A stretch of DNA of 64,000 bases from Micromonospora costi (GCF_003626655.1 NZ_RBAN01000001.1:496001-560000); one strand, 5' to 3'. Positions 34,721 to 45,079 are shown, counted from the first letter of the stretch. Made by a program: numbers and translations. The notes: generated from the sequence alone by a model not told the origin.

Positions 34721-35482
34721 TCACCGCGCTTCCAGCCGCGCGAGGTCGCGCAGCGCGTAGCGGCGGTGGGCGACGTGCTCCTCCCAGACCACCCGGAGGC
34801 ACTCGCCGACCAGTTGCGTCTCCTCGCCCCAGGCGGGATCCAGCGTCGCCGTCCGCGTCTCGGTCAGGATCTCGTCGGTGACGGACCCGACCACCCGGCC
34901 CACCTGCGCCCGGCGGTCGTCGTACGCGGCCAGCACCTCGGCGTACGAGGGTCGGGCGTCGACCGCGATGCCGAACGTCGCCGCGATCTCGGCGGAACAG
35001 TCGGTGGACGGCAGGCCGAGCCGGTGGTGGGCCGCCGGCTCGTCGAGGATCATCCGGCCCACCCACGAGTCGATGGCGAAAACCAGGTGGCGCAGCGTCT
35101 CCACGAAGGACCACTCCCCGTCGACCCGCTCGTGGCGGGTGCCCTCGGGCAGCCGCTCGGCGCGGGCGACGGCCTCGGACCACAGGCGCTCGACGGTGGC
35201 CCACATCGCGCGGTGGTCGTCCGCCGTGCGGACGGCCCGCAGCTGCACCCGCTCGGGGTGGCGCCGGTCGAGCTCGGCCGCCACGAACGCGGTGACGTCG
35301 ACGTCGTCGACGAGCACCCGACCGGTCGCCTCCCCCTGCCGGGAGACGCGCAGGTCGTCGACGTGCGACCCGACGACGCGGACGCCCGACAGGTCGCACT
35401 CACGGAAGGTGGCCCCGCTGAGGTCGGCGAGGTGGAACGTGGCGCCGCGGAAGGCGTCGGTGCGCGCGTACTCCGTGCTCAT
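34721..35482 (-). CDS. DinB-superfamily protein with N-terminal pentapeptide repeats
   Basis: A 253-residue soluble protein. Residues ~8-50 contain pentapeptide-like repeats (FRGATFHLADLSGATFRECD) forming a short right-handed helix. Residues ~75-250 form a DinB-type four-helix bundle with candidate metal-binding histidines (LRHLVFAIDSWVGR and WEEHVAHRRYALRDLARL). Actinobacterial proteins of this architecture are often labelled DinB-family; activities of DinB enzymes include thiol-transferase and isomerase chemistry, none assignable here. A GAGGG stretch directly abuts the ATG, so the ribosome site is unusual. Confidence 0.8.
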   Translation of the reverse strand: MSTEYARTDAFRGATFHLADLSGATFRECDLSGVRVVGSHVDDLRVSRQGEATGRVLVDDVDVTAFVAAELDRRHPERVQLRAVRTADDHRAMWATVERLWSEAVARAERLPEGTRHERVDGEWSFVETLRHLVFAIDSWVGRMILDEPAAHHRLGLPSTDCSAEIAATFGIAVDARPSYAEVLAAYDDRRAQVGRVVGSVTDEILTETRTATLDPAWGEETQLVGECLRVVWEEHVAHRRYALRDLARLEAR

Positions 35483-35574
35483 CCCTCGATGATGCCGGTG
35501 GGGTACGACGGTCCGGGCCGGCGCGGGCGGCCAGAGGCGTCGGGTGCGCTGTCGGGCCGCCGGTACGGCACCGC

Positions 35575-35606
35575 CGGCGGGCGGAGGAAGCTTCCCCCGC
35601 CCGCCG
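35575..35606 (-). terminator. Terminator of the small secreted protein gene
   Basis: Arms 35575-35590 and 35591-35606 pair over 16 bp with one mismatch, with AAGCTT at the apex, 7 nt beyond the stop codon of the minus-strand gene. Confidence 0.7.
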
Positions 35607-35612
35607 CCGGGC

Positions 35613-35939
35613 TCAGAAGGCGCGGTAGCTGGCGTACCGTCCCGCCTCGTAGGTCCGCAGGGTGCCGGTGCTGACCGCGTACCCGGTGCAGTCCGTGCCG
35701 GGATAGAGGACGACGTTCGTGAAGCCGCTCCACCCGACGTGGCCGGCGGCAGTCGGGGGCAGCGGGGTGCACTCGCCGGTCGGGGCGTCGACGTGCGCCA
35801 CCTCGCTGGCGAAGCCGCTGCTGTAGAAGGTGAGACCGGACGGCTGGGCCGAGGCGGGCGACGCCGCGACGCCGAGCCCGACGGCCGTCATCGCGGAGAC
35901 GGCCAGGGCGGCGCCGATCCTCGCTCCCGTACGTCGCAT
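35613..35939 (-). CDS. Small secreted protein, beta/gamma-crystallin or I36-inhibitor-like
   Basis: A 108-residue precursor with a signal peptide (ALAVSAMTAVGLGVAASPAS, cleavage near ASA-QPSG), giving a mature protein of about 75 residues. The mature part has two cysteines (GECTPLP and GTDCTGYA), aromatic and Gly residues in the pattern SFTNVVLYPGTDCTGYAVSTGT style, resembling the small beta/gamma-crystallin-like inhibitors of actinobacteria. Family assignment is tentative. The ATG has GGGAGG 5-6 nt upstream. It is divergent from the ECF sigma factor gene at 36139, which could control it. Confidence 0.7.
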   Translation of the reverse strand: MRRTGARIGAALAVSAMTAVGLGVAASPASAQPSGLTFYSSGFASEVAHVDAPTGECTPLPPTAAGHVGWSGFTNVVLYPGTDCTGYAVSTGTLRTYEAGRYASYRAF

Positions 35940-36138
35940 GTGGACCTCCCGTGTATCGATGGAAACCTCTGCGATCGTCGCCCCCTTTAGTTGCGGTCGC
36001 AAGTACTTCTGGTCGTCGCGGGACGAGAGGAAGAACACAGCCGGCGAGGCTGGCCGCCGGGGCAGGATCGTGCGGGCGTCGCGAGCAGCCGATCGGCCGC
36101 CTGAACGGACAGAAGCGAAGGAAACGGGTACAACCACC

Positions 36139-37089
36139 ATGCGCCTCGCCGAAGACGAGACCGAACTCGTCCACCTCGCCCAGGCCGGCGACGCGGCGGC
36201 GCTCGGCGTGCTGCTGACCCGGCACGAGGCCGGGATGCGGGCGGTCGCGGTCAGCCTGCTCGGCTACGGCCCGGACGCCGAGGACGCCGTGCAGGACGCG
36301 ACCGTGGTGGCGCTGCGCCGCATCCGGGACGTGCGTGACCCGGCCGCCGTCGGCTCCTGGCTGCGGGCGATCGTCCGCAACACCTGCCGGATGGCGCTAC
36401 GCGCGCCCCGGCCGGTGCCGGTGGCCGAGCCGGAGTGGTTGACCCCGCCCTCCGGCGCCCCGACGCCCGAGGAGGCGCTGGAGGGCACCGCGCTGCGCGA
36501 CTGGGTGCGGCACGCCGTCGACGGGCTCTCCGAGCCCGACCGCCTGGTCACCCTGTTGCGCTACTTCAGCGACGCCTCCTCGTACGACCAGATCGCCGTC
36601 CTGTGCGGCGTACCGGTCGGCACGGTGCGCAGCCGGCTGAACCACGCCCGCCGCAAGCTCGCCGACGGGCTGCGCGCGGCGGCCACCACCGCCCACGCCG
36701 ACACCGCGGCCGCGATCGACGCGCGATGGCGCGAGGGCCGGGACGTCCTGGCCGCCGCCATGCGCGGCGAGTTCGAGCGGGTGGTACGCGACACCTGGTG
36801 GCCCGACGCCGAGATGCTCGTGCCCGCGGGCGGGCTGCGGGGCGACCGCGACTTCGCCGTCCGGGGCATGACGAGCGACCTGGCCGCCGGCGTACGCCAA
36901 CGCCTGCGCAACGTGGTGGCCAGCGGCGACCTGGTGATCTGGGAGACCGACCTCGTCAACCCGGCCGACGACCCCGAGCACTGCCCGCCGGGCGCCCTCT
37001 GGTTGCAGGAGCTGCGCGACGGCCGGTTGCGCCGGTTCACCCTCTTCCACCCGACCCCGCCCCGGGGGCACCACCCGGTGGCCGCCTGA
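36139..37089 (+). CDS. ECF sigma factor with C-terminal SnoaL/NTF2-like extension
   Basis: A 316-residue sigma-70-family protein. Region 2 (residues ~8-75) has LLGYGPDAEDAVQDATVVAL. Region 4 (~125-180) has YDQIAVLCGVPVGTVRSRLN, the promoter -35 recognition helix. The last ~120 residues form an NTF2/SnoaL-like alpha-beta cone (RGEFERVVRDTWWPDAEMLV, LRDGRLRRFTLFHPTP), replacing a separate anti-sigma factor as in SigJ/ECF41-like groups, where the extension modulates activity. No anti-sigma gene is adjacent. It lies divergent from a small secreted protein gene and 112 nt upstream of a hydrolase gene, either of which may be a target. Confidence 0.85.
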   Translation: MRLAEDETELVHLAQAGDAAALGVLLTRHEAGMRAVAVSLLGYGPDAEDAVQDATVVALRRIRDVRDPAAVGSWLRAIVRNTCRMALRAPRPVPVAEPEWLTPPSGAPTPEEALEGTALRDWVRHAVDGLSEPDRLVTLLRYFSDASSYDQIAVLCGVPVGTVRSRLNHARRKLADGLRAAATTAHADTAAAIDARWREGRDVLAAAMRGEFERVVRDTWWPDAEMLVPAGGLRGDRDFAVRGMTSDLAAGVRQRLRNVVASGDLVIWETDLVNPADDPEHCPPGALWLQELRDGRLRRFTLFHPTPPRGHHPVAA

Positions 37090-37201
37090 AGAACCTGCCG
37101 CGCCGAGCGAACTTCCCGGTGCGGCGGCGCATCCGGTCCTCGTATCAGCACGCCCGCCCGGGCGGCGCCCTGCCGCACGGGCCACGGATCGGGAGACAAG
37201 C

Positions 37202-38083
37202 ATGCGTTCCACCGGCCACGACGCCGCCCTCGCACCGGGCACCCACGAGTTCGCCGTCGACGGCGTCCGGCAGGTCTACCACGTCGCCGGCACCGGCCCC
37301 GTCTGCGTGGCGCACTCCGGCGGCCCCGGAATCGAGTGGGCCTACCTGCGGACGCCGAGCCTCGAAGAGCACTTCACGATGGTGTACGTCGAGCCGGTGG
37401 GCACCGGCGCCTCCGGGCGTCTCCCCCGCCGCGACGACTACCGTCTGGACACCTACGTCCGGTTCCTCCACGCCGTGGTCGAGCACCTCGGGGTGGCGTC
37501 CGTGCACCTGCTCGGGCACTCGCACGGCGGCTTCGTCGTCCAGCGGTACGCGCTGGACCACCCCGACCGGGTAGCCGGCCTCGCCCTGTACGACACCTCG
37601 CCGGTCACGGGCGCCGAGTTCTGGGCCGAGGCGATGGCCGGGCTGGCCGCGTACCCGGAGCGGTACCCGGACCGGCCGGAGGCCGCCGCGATCCCGGCCG
37701 CCTTCGAGCGGGCCGTCACCGCCACCGACGACGACACCCTGTCCGCCGCCCTGGGCACGGCCATCCCGGTCTACTTCGCGGACTTCTGGGCCCGCCGCGA
37801 CGAGTTCGCCCCGATCCAGGCCGCCGTACGGGGGTGGGCCGAGCCGGCGTCGGCGCAGGACCCCACGCCGTTCGACGTCCGCGAACGCCTGGGCGAGATC
37901 GTCGCGCCGACCGTGGTGATCGTCGGCGCGCACGACTTCATCTGCGGCGTCCGGTGGGCCGAGCAGCTGCACGACGGCATCAAGGGCTCGCACCTGGTGG
38001 TCCTGGCGGACAGCGGTCACTTCGGGCACGTCGAGCAGCCGGCGGAGTTCACCGCCGCCGTCCGGGAACTGCTCCGCGCGTGA
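37202..38083 (+). CDS. Alpha/beta hydrolase, proline iminopeptidase-like
   Basis: A 293-residue cytosolic hydrolase. The oxyanion region is AHSGGPGIEWAYLR (HGGPG-like, with Ser in place of the first His), the nucleophile elbow is LLGHSHGGFVVQRYA, the acid is in VVIVGAHDFICGVRW, and the catalytic His in LADSGHFGHVEQPAEF. This motif set matches the S33 aminopeptidase-like branch; peptidase, esterase or lactonase activity cannot be separated by sequence. It lies downstream of an ECF sigma factor gene on the same strand and has its own terminator. Confidence 0.85.
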   Translation: MRSTGHDAALAPGTHEFAVDGVRQVYHVAGTGPVCVAHSGGPGIEWAYLRTPSLEEHFTMVYVEPVGTGASGRLPRRDDYRLDTYVRFLHAVVEHLGVASVHLLGHSHGGFVVQRYALDHPDRVAGLALYDTSPVTGAEFWAEAMAGLAAYPERYPDRPEAAAIPAAFERAVTATDDDTLSAALGTAIPVYFADFWARRDEFAPIQAAVRGWAEPASAQDPTPFDVRERLGEIVAPTVVIVGAHDFICGVRWAEQLHDGIKGSHLVVLADSGHFGHVEQPAEFTAAVRELLRA

Positions 38084-38089
38084 CACCCC

Positions 38090-38122
38090 GGCCGCGCCGC
38101 CGCCTTCCGTGGCGGCGCGGCC
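38090..38122 (+). terminator. Terminator of the alpha/beta hydrolase gene
   Basis: A perfect 12-bp stem (38090-38101 and 38111-38122) has a 9-nt loop, 6 nt after the stop codon. Confidence 0.78.
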
Positions 38123-38273
38123 AACACGGGGTTGCCACTGTCGCTGCGGGCGCGATGTGCCGGCCGCGAACTTTTTCCGGCCGACGTGTCGAGCGGCCGC
38201 GTCCCGGCTTCGACCCAGGGATGAAGGCAGGCCCGGCGTACGAGCCGGGCCGGGCGAGACCGAGGAGCGGATG

Positions 38274-38876
38274 ATGACGAGTGTCCTGGCCGGAGCGACG
38301 ATGTCCCTTGACGGCTACATCGCGGACGCCTCCCACGGGGGATTCGAGTACCTCTTCCAGTGGTACGGCAGCGGCGACGTCGAGACGCCGACCGCGAACC
38401 CCGACATGACGATGCGCACGTCGGCGGCGAGCGCCCGGCACCTGCGGGAGCACACCGAGCGGACCGGCGCCCTGGTCGTCGGCCGCCGCCTGTTCGACAT
38501 GACCGGCGGTTGGGGCGGCCGGCACCCGATGGATGTGCCGGTGGTCGTCGTCACCCACAGCGTCCCCGACGGCTGGCCGCGCGAGAGCGACTCGTTCGTG
38601 TTCGTCACCGACGGCATCGAGAGCGCCGTCGACCGGGCGAAGGCCCTCGCGGGCAGCAAGGACGTGGGCGTCAACGGCGGCACCATCGCGGCCCAGGTGC
38701 TCCGGGCCGGGCTGCTCGACGAGGTGCACGTCGACCTCGTCCCGGTGCTGCTCGGCGACGGAATCCCGCTCTTCGCCGAGCTGGCGGACGCCCCCGTGCA
38801 GTTGGAGGGGCCCACCCGTGTCGTGGAGGGCGTGGGCGTCACGCACCTCGCGTACCGGGTGCGTCGGGCCGGGTGA
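38274..38876 (+). CDS. Dihydrofolate reductase-like (RibD C-terminal) family protein
   Basis: A 200-residue protein with the DHFR/RibD_C fold: TSVLAGATMSLDGYIAD at the N-terminus, TGALVVGRRLFDMTGGWGG in the centre, and DVGVNGGTIAAQVLRAGLLD (nucleotide-binding glycine loop) and EVHVDLVPVLLGDGIPLF at the C-terminus. Such proteins bind NADPH, but their substrates are mostly unknown; they are not the essential folate enzyme. I chose the second of two adjacent ATGs because AGGAG is 6 nt upstream of it and only 3 nt upstream of the first (38271). Confidence 0.85.
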   Translation: MTSVLAGATMSLDGYIADASHGGFEYLFQWYGSGDVETPTANPDMTMRTSAASARHLREHTERTGALVVGRRLFDMTGGWGGRHPMDVPVVVVTHSVPDGWPRESDSFVFVTDGIESAVDRAKALAGSKDVGVNGGTIAAQVLRAGLLDEVHVDLVPVLLGDGIPLFAELADAPVQLEGPTRVVEGVGVTHLAYRVRRAG

Positions 38877-38901
38877 GCGTTTCCGGGGGTCGGCCCGCGC
38901 C

Positions 38902-38953
38902 GGGTCGGCCCCCGGCGGTCGCGGGCCGGGTCGGCCCCCGGCGGTCGCGGGCC
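38902..38953. repeat. Tandem repeat, 2 x 26 bp
   Basis: The unit GGGTCGGCCCCCGGCGGTCG plus GCGGGCC occurs twice head to tail with no mismatch, between two converging genes; a third partial copy precedes it. Inverted GGCCC/GGGCC elements within it may act as a terminator. Confidence 0.75.
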
Positions 38954-38957
38954 GCGG

Positions 38958-39524
38958 TCAGGCCACGAGGCTCGGTGCGAACGTGACGTCGGCCGTGTCG
39001 ACCGTGCCGCCGGCGCGCCCCGGAGCGCTCTGGTGTCGCCAGTAGAGGTTGGTGTGCGCGATGACCTGGGCGGGCGGCGGCGCGCCGTAGGCGCTCAGGT
39101 CCTCCGTCGTGTGCGCGTCGCCGACCAGCGTCACGTCGTAGCCGCGGACGAAGCCCCCGTGCAGGGTCGAGCGGATGCAGGCGTCGGTCTGGGCGCCCGT
39201 GACGACGAGCCGCCCCACCCCGCGCTCGGCGAGCACGGCCTCCAGGTCGGTGCCCTCGAACGAGTCGCCGTAGTTCTTGTGCACCAGCGGCTCCGACTCG
39301 TCGCGCACCAGCTCCGGCACGTACCGCCAGTCGTCGCTGCCCTGCGCGAGGTGGTCGTCCGAGTGCTGCACCCAGATCACCGGCACACCCTCCGCACGCG
39401 CCTTGGCGACCAGCGTGTCGATGTTGGCGATGACGGCGTCGCGGTCGTGGGCGCCGGCCACCACCCCGTTCTGGACGTCGATGACGAGCAGCGCGGTGTG
39501 CGGCCGGTCGGGCAGGGTGGTCAT
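38958..39524 (-). CDS. Isochorismatase-like cysteine hydrolase
   Basis: A 188-residue cytosolic enzyme. It carries the expected catalytic triad of the family: Asp in TALLVIDVQNGVVAGAH, Lys in EPLVHKNYGDSFEGTDL, and Cys in LVVTGAQTDACIRSTLHGGF. Such enzymes hydrolyse amides, imides or vinyl ethers (nicotinamidase, N-carbamoylsarcosine amidase, isochorismatase). The substrate is unknown. The ATG has AGGAGA 5-6 nt upstream. It is divergent from katE, the intervening 190 bp holding the katE promoter. Confidence 0.9.
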   Translation of the reverse strand: MTTLPDRPHTALLVIDVQNGVVAGAHDRDAVIANIDTLVAKARAEGVPVIWVQHSDDHLAQGSDDWRYVPELVRDESEPLVHKNYGDSFEGTDLEAVLAERGVGRLVVTGAQTDACIRSTLHGGFVRGYDVTLVGDAHTTEDLSAYGAPPPAQVIAHTNLYWRHQSAPGRAGGTVDTADVTFAPSLVA

Positions 39525-39647
39525 GGGATTCTCCTCGGTCCTCGTCGCGTACCCCGGTCGAGCCCCACCGTAGGCCGGCCCACCGACATCGCCGCGACCG
39601 CGACGAGCAACGGGTGCCCGACCGTGACCTGACGCACCGTTCGGTCC

Positions 39648-39672
39648 GTTTTGCCCGCTCGGGGCGGGGTAG
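39648..39672 (+). promoter_or_regulatory. Sigma-B-like stress promoter of katE
   Basis: GTTTT (39648-39652) and GGGTAG (39667-39672) are 14 bp apart, matching the actinobacterial general-stress sigma consensus GTTT-N14-16-GGGTAY. The predicted transcript start leaves a ~35-nt leader before katE. A catalase under a stress sigma factor is biologically sensible. Confidence 0.55.
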
Positions 39673-39714
39673 GGCCTAAGGGGCCCGCTCCCAACAGCTC
39701 CCATGGAGGGACCC

Positions 39715-41976
<2,262 letters not shown>

Positions 41977-41983
41977 CGCGCCA

Positions 41984-42027
41984 CCCGGCCGAGGGGCTGC
42001 CCCGCGCGGGGCAGCCCTTCGGCCGGG
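41984..42027 (+). terminator. Terminator of katE
   Basis: A 20-bp stem with one G-T wobble (41984-42003 and 42008-42027) has a GCGC loop, starting 7 nt after the katE stop. Confidence 0.85.
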
Positions 42028-42103
42028 CCCAGCCCGGCCCCGCGCGCGCCCAGCCCGCCCTGCCCCGCCCCGCCCCGCCCTGCCCTGCCCTGCCCCGACG
42101 CGA

Positions 42104-42160
42104 TGATCATGAAGTTATTGCCCCGACACGCCGCGTCAAGGGGCAATAACTTCATGATCA
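42104..42160. repeat. Perfect 21-bp AT-rich palindrome in a GC-rich low-complexity block
   Basis: TGATCATGAAGTTATTGCCCC at 42104-42124 (given here in part) is repeated inverted without error at 42140-42160 around a 15-nt loop. It is about 55% AT in a region over 80% GC. The outer bases resemble those of the palindrome at 4057-4122. It is far from either gene end (127 nt after katE, 240 nt before the next start), so it is not a simple terminator. The rest of 42028-42399 shows no gene. Confidence 0.85.
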
Positions 42161-42231
42161 CGGGGGCGGAGGGCGGGGGGCGGGGGGCGGAGGGCGGGGG
42201 GCGGAGGGCGGGCGGGGAGGGCGGGCGCGGG
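42161..42231 (+). repeat. G-rich low-complexity tract
   Basis: About 70 nt composed almost wholly of GGGCGGAGGGCGGGGGG-type units, mirrored by a C-rich CCCCGCCCTG tract before the palindrome (42040-42100). The two flanks are roughly complementary and would extend the palindrome into a much larger fold; G-quadruplex formation is also possible. Confidence 0.7.
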
Positions 42232-42399
42232 CGATACCGCCTGGTAGCTCCGTTCGTTGCCGTCCGGGCTTCACCGACGGTTCACGAAACCCCCGCAATC
42301 CCCTGGCTAGCGTCGCCACCGGATGATCAACAGCCCGCCGAGGCCGCCCGCCGGGGGAACCCGCGCCGACATCGCGGGCTCGCGCGAAGTGAGGGCCGC

Positions 42400-44844
42400 A
42401 TGGAACTAGACCGCAGACAGTTCATCGCCATCGGTGGGGCCGTCGCCGCCGCTGGGCTGCTGCCCGGCACGGCCGCCGCGGCGGACGCGGGCGAGGAGCG
42501 CAGGCCCGGACGGGGCGAGCCGGAGGGCGTGTGGCTGCCCGGCGACACCCACGTCCACGACGACCACTCGTCGGACGGTAGCGCGCCGCGCCAGCTGTCG
42601 AACCAGCGCGACCCGGGGAACCTCCCGGTGAGCGACCAGATCGGCTACGCGGAGTCGGTCGGCCTGGCGTTCCTGCCGCTGACCGACCACCGCACCTTCG
42701 ACCAGCACTGGGATCCGCTGTGGCGGTCGGAGAAGCTGCTGCTGCTCACCGGCGAGGAGGCCAACGGATCGCCGCACGCCGTGGTGCTCGGCGCGGTCGA
42801 CACCGTCGTGGACGGCGCGAACCCGCCCGGCTCGGCGGCGTTCCGCCACATCCAGCAGTCGATCTGGGACGCGCACGCCCAGGACGCGTTCTGGTCCGTG
42901 GCCCACCCGGACGACGGCGAGTACACGCCGGCCGGCGGCCCCAACGACAACGCCAGCGTGCAGGGCGTCGACGCGGTCGAGCTGTGGAACGCCAGCAGCA
43001 ACCCGGACGTCGAGATCGAGTACGCGGAGAACCGCTGGAACCGTGGTTTCCGCTTCGGCGGGGTGGCGGCGAGCGACAGCCACTTCAAGGAGCTGCGACC
43101 GGTCAGCGCACCCGGCCGGCCCACCACCTGGGTGTTCGCCGCGGAACGTTCGACCCGCGCGATCCTCGACGCGCTGCGGGCCGGGCGTACGACCCTGTCG
43201 TTCTCCACGGACGGACCGTTCGCGACGATCGAAGCCGACGTCGACGGCGACGGGCGGTTCGAGGCGATGGGCGGCGACGAGGTGATCGTCGACGACCGCC
43301 GGCTGCCGCGGCGGGCCGCCCTGCGGGTGCGGGTCAGGGCCGCCACCGGCATGCGCGTCCTCGTCTACGCCGCCCCGGGCCGGTCGGCGGGGCCGGTCGC
43401 CACGTACGTGCCGGAGAAGGACGACCAGACCTGGCTCCTCCCGCTCACGCTGAGCGGCGACCACGCCTGGTACCGGGTGGAGGTCCGGGCGCCGGGCGAG
43501 CTTTCCGGCCGCGACGCCGACCCGAACCTCCCCGACCAGCTGCGGGCCGCGACGTCGCCGGTCTTCGTCTCGGTGCGGCGGCCGGCCGCGCCGGCGCCCG
43601 AGATCGTCCTCCCAGCGGCGAGCCGCGGCGACGACCGGGCGGACCTCGTGGTGGGCGAGCGGGGCGGCTTCGCCGGGTTCGCCGACGTCGCCGTCGAGGG
43701 CGCGGTCACCCACGTGGTCGCCGAGGTCCACGAGGACGGCCGCACGTCCGTGGTCCACCGCGGGATCGACGGGCACGGCAGGGGGAACGCAGGCAAGGCC
43801 CTGGTCCTCTCCGGGGAATCCGACACGGCGCGGGCGCCGCGCGTGGTCGCCTCCGGGGACGACGTGTGGGTGGTGTGGCAGGACGCGCGGGGGCAGGAGC
43901 AGCCCCACCGGCCGGGCATCTGGCTGCGGCACAGCCACAACGGGGGCCACAGCTTCGGCGCGGCGCAGCGGCTCGACACCGGGACGGGCCGCGCCGAGCA
44001 CCCCTCCCTCGCCCTGCTCGACGGCCGGCACCCGGTGGTCGCGTGGGCCGAGAACAGCGACGGGGCGTTCGACGTCCACGTCCAGGTCGTCGGCGTCGAC
44101 CGGGCTCCGGTCAACGTCTCCGCCGCCGGCAAGGTGATCGTCGCGGGCACGCCCGCCGACGCCCGCTCGCCGATCCACCCCGCCAGCCTGTTCCCGGCGG
44201 TCGCCGTCACGAAGGATCGGCGGATCCTCGTGACCTGGCAGGACAACCGGTACGACCCGGACGCGGGTTGGACCGGCCACACCCCGCCCGCCGGCCAGCC
44301 CGCCGGCGGCGGCACCAACCCCGACAACTGGGAGATCCTGGCCTCGGTGCGCCGGGCGCCCGGCCAGGGCTGGAGCGCCCCGGTCCGGGTGAGCGCCAAC
44401 GACGACGCGGCCGACCGGCACCCGAGCGTGGCCGTGGAGCGCGACGGGGCGTACGTCATCGTCTGGGAGACCAAGGCGCTCTCCGCCTCCGGCGCGAACC
44501 TCTCGCTGCGCGCCAGCCGGTCCGCCGACGGCGTGTCCTGGTCGCCCGCGGAGGCCGTGGCGCTCAATCCGAACGCGATGAGCCAGCGGCCGCGGCTCGC
44601 CACCGACCCCGACGGGGTGGTCCGCGCCGTCTGGTACGACTCCCGGTCGGCCGACTGGCGGTGGAAGGTCTTCACCGCCCGCCGGGTGGGGTCGGGCTGG
44701 ACGCCCGCGCTCCAGCTGAGCGCCACCGGCAACAACACCTGGCCGGCGCTCGACAAGGGAACTGTCGTCTTCACGAGCGACCGGCGTGCGGAGCGCACCC
44801 AGCGCGACCGTACGCAGGAGGTCTACCTGGTCCGGCAGCCCTGA
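42400..44844 (+). CDS. Tat-exported PHP-domain phosphoesterase with sialidase-like propeller
   Basis: An 814-residue protein. The Tat signal is DRRQFIAIGGAVAAAGLL (residues ~4-30). Residues ~40-340 are a CehA/McbA-type PHP metal-dependent domain: LPGDTHVHDDHSSDGS, LPLTDHRTFDQHW, GEEANGSPHAVVLGA, SVAHPDDGEYTP and GVAASDSHFKEL supply the metal ligands. A beta domain (~340-440) is followed by a repeat-rich propeller (~450-810) with Asp-box-like motifs (RHSHNGGHSFGAAQRL, ASRSADGVSWSPAEAV) as in sialidases. The ATG is weakly preceded by GAGGG. It probably hydrolyses phosphoesters or related bonds outside the cell; the substrate is unknown. It ends at a good terminator. Confidence 0.85.
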   Translation: MELDRRQFIAIGGAVAAAGLLPGTAAAADAGEERRPGRGEPEGVWLPGDTHVHDDHSSDGSAPRQLSNQRDPGNLPVSDQIGYAESVGLAFLPLTDHRTFDQHWDPLWRSEKLLLLTGEEANGSPHAVVLGAVDTVVDGANPPGSAAFRHIQQSIWDAHAQDAFWSVAHPDDGEYTPAGGPNDNASVQGVDAVELWNASSNPDVEIEYAENRWNRGFRFGGVAASDSHFKELRPVSAPGRPTTWVFAAERSTRAILDALRAGRTTLSFSTDGPFATIEADVDGDGRFEAMGGDEVIVDDRRLPRRAALRVRVRAATGMRVLVYAAPGRSAGPVATYVPEKDDQTWLLPLTLSGDHAWYRVEVRAPGELSGRDADPNLPDQLRAATSPVFVSVRRPAAPAPEIVLPAASRGDDRADLVVGERGGFAGFADVAVEGAVTHVVAEVHEDGRTSVVHRGIDGHGRGNAGKALVLSGESDTARAPRVVASGDDVWVVWQDARGQEQPHRPGIWLRHSHNGGHSFGAAQRLDTGTGRAEHPSLALLDGRHPVVAWAENSDGAFDVHVQVVGVDRAPVNVSAAGKVIVAGTPADARSPIHPASLFPAVAVTKDRRILVTWQDNRYDPDAGWTGHTPPAGQPAGGGTNPDNWEILASVRRAPGQGWSAPVRVSANDDAADRHPSVAVERDGAYVIVWETKALSASGANLSLRASRSADGVSWSPAEAVALNPNAMSQRPRLATDPDGVVRAVWYDSRSADWRWKVFTARRVGSGWTPALQLSATGNNTWPALDKGTVVFTSDRRAERTQRDRTQEVYLVRQP

Positions 44845-44851
44845 CCCGGGT

Positions 44852-44884
44852 GGGTGGGGCGGCCGGCGAGGGACCGCCCCACCC
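44852..44884 (+). terminator. Terminator of the PHP-domain gene
   Basis: An 11-bp perfect stem (44852-44862 and 44874-44884) with an 11-nt loop lies 8 nt after the stop codon. Confidence 0.75.
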
Positions 44885-44933
44885 GCCCGCCCTCCGGCGC
44901 GTGCCGGCGTGGCCGGCCGCCGGGAGAGATCAG

Positions 44934-44962
44934 TGGGCAGCCGCGCCCCAGCGGGATAGACT
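44934..44962 (+). promoter_or_regulatory. Promoter of the Ala-rich leader and AlaRS-like gene
   Basis: A TAGACT -10 box (44957-44962) is 17 bp downstream of TGGGCA (44934-44939), a partial -35 match. The expected start point falls at 44969-44970, exactly the A of the leader ATG, so the leader peptide would be translated without a ribosome site. Confidence 0.6.
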
Positions 44963-44969
44963 GCGAGGC

Positions 44970-45038
44970 ATGCAGATCAGCAGGCTTTCCGCCAGCGCGG
45001 CCGCGCGAGCTACCCGCTCGACGGTCGCTGCCGCCTGA
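44970..45038 (+). CDS. 22-residue alanine-rich leader peptide (predicted attenuator ORF)
   Basis: The reading frame encodes MQISRLSASAAARATRSTVA followed by AA and a TGA stop. Eight of 22 codons are alanine (GCC x4, GCG x2, GCT x2), including a run of three just before the stop. A -10 box 7 nt upstream of the ATG implies leaderless translation, as for known actinobacterial amino-acid leader peptides. The gene downstream encodes an alanyl-tRNA synthetase-like protein, and a strong hairpin lies in between. Ribosome stalling at Ala codons under low charged tRNA-Ala is the obvious model. The peptide itself probably has no other function. Untested inference, but all parts are visible. Confidence 0.65.
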   Translation: MQISRLSASAAARATRSTVAAA

Positions 45039-45050
45039 TCTCCTGACATC

Positions 45051-45079
45051 CGCCGGCGACCGGAAACGGTCCGCCGGCG
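45051..45079 (+). terminator. Attenuator-like hairpin between Ala leader and AlaRS-like gene
   Basis: CGCCGGCGACCG (45051-45062), a GAAA tetraloop, and CGGTCCGCCGGCG (45067-45079) pair over 12 bp with one bulged C, followed by a pyrimidine-rich TCGTCGTCTCTG run. It starts 12 nt after the leader stop. A ribosome stalled within the final Ala codons would sit close to, and could alter, this structure. Confidence 0.6.

Noticed and set aside
42161..42231. The G-rich tract as part of a coding region extending the PHP-domain gene upstream
   Set aside because: The frame is open there, but it translates to Gly/Arg repeats. The Tat signal and start at 42400 give a normal protein.
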